In this document: positions 56,593 to 64,000 of the stretch, piece after piece | Layout: each line of letters opens with the position of its first letter | How positions within the stretch are numbered: the stretch's first letter is position 1 | Origin: Canna indica | Taxonomy: Eukaryota > Streptophyta > Magnoliopsida > Zingiberales > Cannaceae | Length of the DNA: 64,000 bases | Assembly (NCBI GenBank): GCA_034359265.1 | Contig: CP136891.1 | Location: 42,772,001-42,836,000 of the forward strand | Direction of reading: 5' to 3' | Notes under the pieces: generated by a model | The model's database searches: none | What the model saw: the letters and a program-made list of their open reading frames with translations, nothing else | Told to the model about the DNA's origin: nothing | Position numbers and translations under genes: made by a program

Positions 56593-57340
56593 TAACTGAT
56601 TTTTTCCCCCTCCCGCTTGAAGTGCTCTCCCACATTTTCGCCAAACGGGCGCGAATGCCTAGCACCCTCAACAATAAAGACATCTCCACCTGCATGATTG
56701 AAAGATTTTGGACAATTCATCTCGAAAAACTATGGAAGAATACCTGATAGTCACGGTAGTACTAAATGGATCGTGAAGATGGCAAACCTAAAGACAACAT
56801 TAATGATAGAGAAATTAAAGAAAAACACCAAGAAGACTTATCGAAGGAAGTCAGCGACAGAGGAAGATAAAACTAACCAGGAGAACATCGGCAAAAACCT
56901 GCTAAGGATGAATGTCGAAGAATGCAAGAAAGACTCAAAACAAGGAGGGAAAGAGTCACCTTATAGGCCAAAGAATGACAACCCTCTATAAAACGGCCAA
57001 CAGCGAGGCCATGATTAAATCTCCATCGACCAACTCAGCAATCGATAGTTTTCTAGAAACCCCCGAAAGACAAGCAGACGCTTTTTTTGTTACGCCCCGC
57101 CTACGTTCATCATGTATATAAATTTTTTAAATACGTACCTCAACGCGCTAGAGCATGTCCACGTGCTCACGGGGCACGTGAGACCACGTGAGCCATGACC
57201 CATTCATGTATTGTCGGATTGTCCCCGATATAATCTTGGGGACATCGTCCTACTTGAACCCACACAACAAAAATAAAGTACAAGATTATATTATTATATA
57301 ATGAATTATATATAATTCATAATTCATAATACATTACCGC
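56593..57340. other. Unassigned intergenic stretch
   Basis: About 750 bp. A Lys-rich 97-codon ORF on plus (56698-56991) resembles nothing I know. Near 57160-57200 there are nested CACGTG palindromes. 57285-57345 is TA-rich. No gene is supported. Confidence 0.45.
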
Positions 57341-57344
57341 TTCC

Positions 57345-57565
57345 CGATCACACTAATAAGTCTACGTTGTTCTGCCACTAGCGGAGGCTGAATCCTGTTC
57401 GGCCCGCGTGGCCGCCTCCATCTCGATGAACTAGCCTCGACGGCATGAGGATCAGCGGTAGGAGGATCAGTGTTAGAAGCAAGTGCGGCTGAATCTAGAG
57501 TCTAACCGATCAGAGACTTTAAAGCTCTCGTCTGGCGATAACGTCAACCCTCCATAGCTGTCGAA
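57345..57565 (-). pseudogene. Possible exon of CACTA second gene
   Basis: A minus reading with two stops: DSAALASNTDPPTAD, later RWRRPRGPNRIQPP and LVAEQRRL. The position just downstream of a DUF4216 fragment and the RR-RGPNR pattern recall the second gene of plant CACTA elements. Tentative. Confidence 0.35.
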
Positions 57566-57626
57566 TAAGCATATAATTAGATTATATATGTAGTAGAGAT
57601 AGATTTAATAGAAGATATATGTTACA

Positions 57627-58227
57627 ATTCTTCCTCATCATCTGAGTAATAGTCTTCGAATTCTTATTCTTCATCTTCTTCATTTTCTTCATCTTCTTCA
57701 AATTCTACTTCTTAATCTCCACCTTTCTCAACTTCATGATCGTCATCATCAACATATTCAACTTCTAATTGAACTAACGTTGTGTCCGCATCCTCGAGTA
57801 TTGGAATTATATGGTCTACTACTGGAGGATCCTCTTCTTCATAGAAATAATCATTTACATCAGATATCAGCTCATTTTCTCCCACTATTGAATCAATACA
57901 TCCTCTAGCTTTAGTCTTACAAACTACACATCAATTTGCTCTATCTTTATTTTGAGCTAGATACTTCGCATAATATACTTGTTCGGCTTGTGATGCCAAT
58001 ATAAAAAGCTCATTTGCTGCCAATTTTGATTTGTAATTAACCTCAATAAATTTGTATTTTGGATTAACTTTCATGCCCCTATCTATTGTATCAAACCAAT
58101 GACATTTAAATAGGATAACTGATTTCAAGCCAATGTAGTGCAATTCTATCACTTCTTCCAACAGTCCATAAACATCCATATCACATTCAACATATGTTAT
58201 CCCTTTGACGCAGACCCCGACATTCAT
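57627..58227 (-). pseudogene. CACTA (En/Spm) transposase C-terminal fragment, DUF4216
   Basis: Minus reading MNVGVCVKGITYV, then YGLLEEVIELHYIGLKSVILFKCHWFD-type sequence (the YGxLxExIEL and LFKCxWFD signature of DUF4216), KFIEVNYKSK, FILASQAEQVYY, followed by an acidic Asp/Glu tail with two stops. DUF4216 follows the catalytic part of plant TNP2-like transposases, which cut CACTA elements out. The catalytic part is missing: the fragment is cut at 58228 by an SG-type LTR. I found no CACTA terminal repeat nearby. Confidence 0.8.
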
Positions 58228-58229
58228 AG

Positions 58230-59420
58230 TGAGAATGAGAACAAGTTATGAACTAAGTAATTCAAAATATCAATGACGCAAAGCTAACAAGATATTTAGA
58301 GTGGTTCGAGAACCTTCCCTACTCCACTACCTTGGTTCACCACCAAGGATTTCACAACTACTTGTATTAACTTTTGTTTTCCTACAAATGAGGGTTAACC
58401 AATGGCTTATCTCTTAACAATAAGAGTGCCTCTACCTCAAATCTAAGGAACTCTAAAAGTTAAACACAAGTCAAACCCAAGGTGTGTCACCCACACCTTG
58501 TTACAAACCGATTTTAAGTTGAAATGAAAACAACAAAACAACAAGTAGAAAATGCAAGGAGAAAAGCTTAATTAAATCACAAACAATTAGTGAAGCTTCT
58601 CCTTGATGTCTCCTAGAACTCCAAGCCTTATGATGATGTCCACACCAAATTTGAGGGCTTGAGAGTGAAGGAAGACAATGAGAGATGAAAACTTGGATTT
58701 GCACTTTAGAATCACTCTTCAAGGCTCAAGAGAATGTTTGGTGGCTCAATGGAATAGTTGGGAGCCTTAAGAAGGGAGTTTTGGGTGTATTTATAGAGTT
58801 GGTAATAGGGTATGCAAGAAAAGAGCCGTTCAAGCCTTGTCTAATTTGAAAAAGAGCCGTTTAGGGGCATTCTGGGAATTCTGGGTAGTTTTTTTGAAAA
58901 ACTGGTTGGGGGCATTCTAGTAATTCTGGATAGTTTGGAGGTTTCTAGCCTTTCGAGCCTTAATTTTTTAGGTTAACGATTTCAAAAAATTCTTTTAAAA
59001 TATGTCTTTAATTTGTTTTTATCTAACGAACACTTATTGGGACATTTGATGACAAGAAAATATCTAAATTATGTAGCCGTCCAACGAGCCCCTATACTTT
59101 AGAAATTTTCAAGACTGTTTTTTTATTTTTCTAGTTTTTAAGTTTTTAGAGTTCGGGTTTTAGTTTGTTTGGATTGTGAACTCAATGAGGATATCAAACT
59201 AAGGCTTAGAAACATTTACAATAAAAGAAATTAAGTCCTAAACTAATTTTGACATGTTCGATTCCGAAGCCTCCGATTCTTGATTTTTTATGATTTTTTC
59301 GACGAACTTCGGATGCGTATCGTATGTCCAACCGATACCAAACCTTGATGAAACTATTACAACCATGTTTGTTATCATCAAAACTAAGAGTGTTTCCAAG
59401 GTTGAACCCTTGGGCCAACA
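58230..59420 (-). repeat. Diverged SG-type LTR, solo, inserted in SG3 LTR
   Basis: On minus it starts TGTTGGCCCAAGG at 59420, keeps TTTTGATGATAACAAACA, has a TATA-like TATAAATA near 58789-58796 and the paired hairpin module (58300-58348) with different stem bases. The far end (near 58230) lacks the usual CACCAACA and joins CACTA sequence, so it is a truncated solo LTR of a sister family. Confidence 0.7.
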
Positions 59421-59581
59421 CGTCCTTGCCGATTTCTCTTATTTCTTCGATTTTTCCGATCGGGGACGTCATGCGCTAACCGATATGGAACCTGAAAATA
59501 ACTCTTCATGAAATGATTAGTTCCTTGTTTATTATCATCAAAACCGAGATTAAGACCAAGGTTGAAAACCTTAGGTCAACA
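59421..59581 (-). repeat. Start of SG3 3' LTR
   Basis: First 161 bp of an SG LTR on minus, TGTTGACCTAAGG at 59581, cut by the LTR at 59420. The rest of this LTR is not found on the other side. Confidence 0.75.
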
Positions 59582-60997
59582 ATCTCCTCCCTTTTTGATG
59601 ATGACAAACATCCTTAATAAAATATATATATTAAAGCACATCAACCAAGGGATTTCTCCCCCTATCAACATGCATATCTACGAAAATAAACTCCCCTTAT
59701 CTATATGCCAGGTTTTCCTATATTTTCTTCCCTTTTTACCTATATTTTTCTTCCCCTTTTGACATCAATCAAAAAGTACGAGAAAAGACAACTATGACCA
59801 AAGTCGAGACCTAAAAACTAGTTTTCATGAAAAACATGTAGATCTCAACTCAATGGATGAAAACATACATATCCATTATGAGATAAATCAATACATGATG
59901 TGAAAGAATTCTAAGTCTAGTATTCATGTATCAAGCTCAGGAAATCATATTTTCATGTATCGGTCAACATATCAAAAACCATTTTAGAAATAATTTTTCT
60001 CATCAAATGAGTAGAACGATAACATAAGTGAATTTAAAATATCATACTTCAAGTCTCATTTGAAAATCTAATGAAAATTTGAAGTGTCGAAAAAATGAGC
60101 AACTTGAGAAGAGCAATACATTAGTGGCATTTTCGTAAATAAATGATATTTTTATGACATTTCTTGAAATCTTTCAAACTTTCAAAAGACCAATATATGA
60201 GCATGTAAAACATGTATATCAAGTTTGAGGTGAAACGAATGTCATTTGATCAAAATATGAACTTAGTATGATTTGATTCAAAGTAGGCTTGAAAACAAGA
60301 AAATGTTAAGTATCAAATTTTGCTATCTACTTATGTTTTTTCTAACTTAGGCATCTAGACATCTAACATGAGTGAATCTAAGTATATGAGTCAAGTTTTG
60401 GCCAAAAATGACGAAAATTTTCTTTCCAATTTCTAAAGCCTTCCATTTTATTATAAATTGCAAGCAATAATCATTTGTAGCATAATGAAATATGACTACT
60501 AGCAAGTTATCAAACTAAGTAGCAAAGAGAAGAATCAAGTATTGTTATCAATATCTACTTTACTAAATAGTTTCAAATTCATTTTCAAAGAATTCAAATA
60601 ATACCAAAACAAATTTTAAGAGATCACAAAATGAAATATAAATTAAAATATGATCTCCAACCAATCCTATTGGTTGAAAATTAAAAAGTCACAATTAGCC
60701 TACGATTTAGAACCACAAGGTCGCTTAGGCCCATTATAGGCCACATAGGTCATCGAGGAGACCGGGAAATCAAAAACAAAAATCAATTTTCAACTCATAT
60801 CATGAGCGGGCAAAACCAACTCAAATTTAACTAGTATCATAACTCCAACTTTAAGATGACAAGTAATATAAAGGAGATGATACTAAACATACCTAGATGC
60901 CAATTTTCATACCTACAACATCATGATGGCTTGAAGTTACAACCAAAGATGGATTGTTTATTGAAGTCCATGGTCAACTTCAATTCTTCAATTTCCT
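59582..60997 (-). other. SG3 noncoding region with purine tracts
   Basis: About 1.4 kb, the shortest version of the SG post-gag region. It has pyrimidine runs on plus (59582-59770) equal to the repeated purine tracts. The conserved post-gag block is at about 60665-60765 with a decayed hairpin (60748-60763). Confidence 0.7.
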
Positions 60998-62228
60998 TTA
61001 CCCTTGTGTGGTTGCTCCCCCTACAAAAGAGCATGAGACCTTTGGTAGCCAAATGGCTTTCGGTCCTTGGGGGTTAGAGGGCTTAGCTACCCAAAGTGTC
61101 TTAACTCCACTTGGGTTCATCTTAAATGCGCAATCATATATAGCATGCCCATAGACACCACAACAAAAATAATGACCATGAAACTGTTTAATTATCATTT
61201 TTCTTAGCATGAGATTTTGCATTAGAATGCATAGCATTAGATTTATGATGAACATAGGCATTTTTGAAAGAAACATTTTTCTTTCCAATTTTCTTGAATG
61301 AAGTTGAGTTTTTCAAATTATGTATTTCCTTGTTCAAGACCAAAATCTCATCTTTTAAAACTTCAATTGACTTATGCATGGCATATAGTTGAGATTTCAA
61401 AATATTGTTCTCACTTATGATTTTTGAATTCTCAAATTTTAAATTTTCATTTTCAAGCTTCAAGTCCTTAAGATCAAGTTTCAATCTATCATGGCATAAA
61501 TCAAATAAACTAGATTTCAATTTCTCATTTTCTAGTTTTAATTCATGCACATTTTCTTTCTTTAGCATCTTATTTTCCTTATCTTTTCTAACAAGCAAGG
61601 CATACATCTTTCTACAGTTATCTACTAACTCATCATATGGCATATCATGAGAACTAGTAGAACTACCATTGTCATTTTCATTAGCATGACGAGGTGAAGT
61701 TAAGTGTACCTCACCATTAGCATCCATGAGGCTAAGTTTGGATGTGGCTTCATAGTCATGACTATAGGGTGCTTCAAGTGAGTGAGAGGTGGAGGTGGAA
61801 GCACTTGACCTATTCCTTGCTTTGTTCTTCATGCTTGGGCAATTTTTCTTCATATGCCCCTTTTCTTTGCAAGCATGACAAATTATCTTTCTTTTTTGGC
61901 TCTTGGAGCTACTTCTTTGACTAGAAGAGCTATGGACATCGAAACCAAGATTAGGGGTAGGTGAATGACCATTGTCATCACTACCTTCATTAATTATACC
62001 AATTTCTTCAGTTTTAGCAAGATTGTATAAAACATTCAAACTAGCCCATAAATCAAAAGCTGTAGAGCAATGCATGATTTTTTCAAGAATGTCATTTGGT
62101 AAGGTGCAAAGAATACAATTCATGACATCTCCATTATACTTAAACATTTTCTTATCTAATTCACCCCAACCATGCATGTCAACCTTAGGCTCAATGAATT
62201 CTAGTCTTAACATGTTAAGGACACCAAA
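60998..62228 (-). pseudogene. SG3 gag, nearly complete, frameshift before second zinc knuckle
   Basis: Best SG gag. After an N-terminal cut, the UBN2-type part (MHGWGELDKK, CTLPNDILEKIMHCS, then LWASLNVLYNLAKTEE) leads to the first knuckle CHACKEKGHMKKNC, a Ser/Asn-rich linker, and a long coiled coil rich in KLENEKL-type heptads (61350-61640). The second knuckle region is in another frame (61000-61190: CCGVYGHAIYDC, WVAKPSNPQGPKAIW), a single frameshift near 61190. The ORF's first nine codons come from the T2 LTR, so its ATG is an artefact. SG1's stops are absent here. Confidence 0.85.
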
Positions 62229-64000
62229 TGTCACACCCCAACTCAGGATCAAGTGATCGGCCAGGGTATACGTGCCTATACCCCGCAGCCTAAATCATGC
62301 ACATGCCAACTCAACAATAAAACATAGCAGAAAGAAATGAACAAGTTTTATTTCAAATGGAAAACTATACAGAATTCATTATAAGTAAGTTTAGCAAAAG
62401 TACAAAGTGCGGAAATTATAAATCAAGTCAAATAGACCACCAATAATGCAATCCGAAATAAATGACATAAACGTCCCCAAGGGACTATAACTCTGAGATG
62501 CCAAAACATAGCGCATGACAAACTACTACAAACTCGACTACGACCCCTAACTAGGATTGTTATGAGATCAATGTAGCTCCTCTGCCCTCTAGCCGCGCCA
62601 AGTGCTCCAGCCCACCTCACCGATCAGGCTCTGCAAAACAAAAACAAACGGCAACGGGTGAGTTCGAAAGAACTCAGTGATCGATCCTACCAACCCCCAA
62701 AAAAAAACAACATAGATATGCTGCCTAAAGCAAAACTCCTGACTCAAGCAAGAAAAGGTTACAAGGAAGTGACCAGCTAACAGGCCATCTGGCCACTACC
62801 TACCCGAAGGCGTCCAACACCCAAACGGTGAAGATCAACAAGCCTAAGCCTACCAGGCCCTAAGGCAACAAAACATACAAGGATAATCGGGAAGGCCCTC
62901 CGAACTTATCCTAATATAAAGAAACTCGGGAGCAATCGGGAAGGCCCTCCGAACTTGCTCCGCGAGACGCGAACGAATAATCGGGAATCGCCCATCCAAA
63001 CTTGCCCCTTTAAGATATCACAGGAATAATCGGGTAGGCCCTCCGAACTTATTCCTTAAAAGCACCTTGGGAATAATCGGGTAGGCCCTCCGAACTTATT
63101 CCACGAGGCTAACCGAAACAATCGGGATTTGCCCATCCGAACTTGTTCCACAGGTTGACAATTAGCCATCCAACCTTTCGAGCCTAGCTCGCAATTCGGC
63201 TCCTCAACGAGCCTTTCTGCCATTCATAAAGATATGGCGCAACATGACCTAAGTCAAGTCTCTCCTACAGTGTCTTAGGGGTGTCAACCTTATTGGGAAG
63301 CATCTTAACACTCCAATACCCGACCCCAACTCCTAGACCCGTAATGTCATAAAATTGTGAGGTTTTATTTCTTGCATAATTTTATTTGTTGGTTCATAAC
63401 AGATTATGCTGACCCCTTTCTCAATTTTAATTATACAATTAAAATTTAGATCACCAATATTAGGGTTTTGTTTTAGCTTACTGTTGTGCCCGAAACTAAT
63501 GTATCAAACCCGAATCTGGTTTCCATAGTGTGTCATATGTTTCCAAACTATATTTTCAGGTCAAAATGATAGGTTCAGAGAAATACACGCACTAGAGCAA
63601 GAATTTTAAAAAGAGCACAGATTCATCATCTCAACAAGAAATTCCAACAACACTTAGTTTCTCAACATAGCATGAAAATAAATCCGAAATTAATAGAAAT
63701 TAGATCTTTAATTATCATTAAAATAGAATACTAATCTTGAGATAAATTTCTCAAATTTCATGCTTATTAAACAAGTCTAACAAGTATCAACAACAGCTTA
63801 ATCAAGAAACAAGCATCATGATCAAGAACCCTTCTTCAAGAACCTTCAAGGCATCAATATCAAGATCTTAATTTTATAAACATGATTTCTATTCAAAAAT
63901 CACAGATTAATTACAAGACATGCTTGAACATGTAGGAACTCAATTTAATAAGCAATTTAAGGCAGGGATCTCAAGAACACCAAAAATCCTCACTTAGGCA
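62229..64000 (-). repeat. T2: LTR of a second Del/Tekay-like gypsy element, runs off window
   Basis: On minus it ends CCTGAGTTGGGGTGTGACA at 62229 with no primer site after it, so it is a 3' LTR or solo LTR; the element would extend past 64000. Its end matches the T1 LTR end. It contains hairpin TGAGTTC / GAACTCA (62659-62676) and a tandem hairpin array (62880-63149). It is inserted in SG3 gag. 63300-64000 is AT-rich LTR with no ORF of interest. Confidence 0.78.
62880..63149. repeat. Six-unit tandem hairpin array in T2 LTR
   Basis: Units about 47 bp apart share the core AATCGGG, GCCCTCCGAACTT (or GCCCATCCGAAC). Each unit is bounded by self-complementary arms: GGATAA/TTATCC (62881-62911), GGAGCAA/TTGCTCC (62929-62961), weak in unit 3 (62974-63008), GGAATAA/TTATTCC (63023-63055 and 63070-63102), GAAACAA/TTGTTCC with one mismatch (63115-63149). 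Arms differ between units but stay paired. Confidence 0.8.

Noticed and set aside
56698..56991. Lys-rich 97-codon ORF
   Set aside because: Low-complexity composition, no family resemblance, no supporting start or splice context.
57160..57200. CACGTG palindromes as possible G-box promoter
   Set aside because: No gene starts nearby and the surrounding DNA looks like transposon remains.
62880..63149. Regular repeats that might suggest a CRISPR array
   Set aside because: The repeated core is conserved but arms vary in a paired way, spacers are not unique, and the DNA is a plant retrotransposon LTR.

Overview
The window is plant nuclear DNA, most likely an angiosperm intergenic or heterochromatic region, built almost entirely of nested and decayed retrotransposons. 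The species cannot be named from this sequence. Evidence for a plant: Ty1/copia, Del/Tekay-like Ty3/gypsy, L1-type LINE and CACTA sequences of plant type, initiator-Met tRNA primer sites (TGGTATCAGAGC) and remains of a C2-domain ABA-related (CAR) gene. I saw no tRNA, rRNA, CRISPR array or intact host gene. Labels such as SG1 or B1 are mine, for cross-reference only.

Layout. 1-167 and 7865-9955 are two halves of copia element A, split by a complete element with a 5-bp target duplication (SG1, 168-7864). SG1 has two 1.5-kb LTRs, a primer site, a gag gene with two stop codons and no pol. It resembles Sireviruses but is a gag-only, non-autonomous type. Element A's probable 3' LTR is split by a 5'-truncated L1 LINE (10153-13414, minus) whose 1032-codon ORF is intact. 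A broken CAR-type gene (13576-14166, minus) follows, then the start of copia element D (14251-15744).

15745-24346 is a full-length but heavily mutated copia element (B1). 24395-26011 holds two copia LTRs (family E) in inverted orientation around a gag fragment. 26068-27937 holds SG-family gag and LTR pieces on minus. 28410-37334 is a Del/Tekay-like gypsy element (T1) with decayed gag-pol and most of integrase deleted. 37425-51895 is a minus-strand chain of B-family copia elements arranged LTR-internal-LTR-internal-LTR-internal. 51898-55765 is SG2 (end of gag, noncoding region, 3' LTR). 55766-58227 holds fragments of a putative gypsy-type transposon gene and of a CACTA transposase. 58230-62228 is SG3 (minus), whose LTR is hit by another SG LTR. 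62229-64000 is the LTR of a second Tekay-like gypsy element (T2) inserted in SG3 gag and running off the window.

How parts work together: the autonomous-type elements (A, B, D, E, T) would once have encoded capsid, protease, integrase and reverse transcriptase/RNase H. The SG family encodes only a capsid-like protein with two zinc knuckles and a coiled coil, so it would need enzymes from a partner. The strongest unusual signals are RNA/DNA folds kept by compensatory base changes: a paired hairpin module in SG LTRs, a tandem hairpin array in the T2 LTR, and a hairpin shared by T1 and T2 LTRs. All were read by eye; none has been tested by alignment software.
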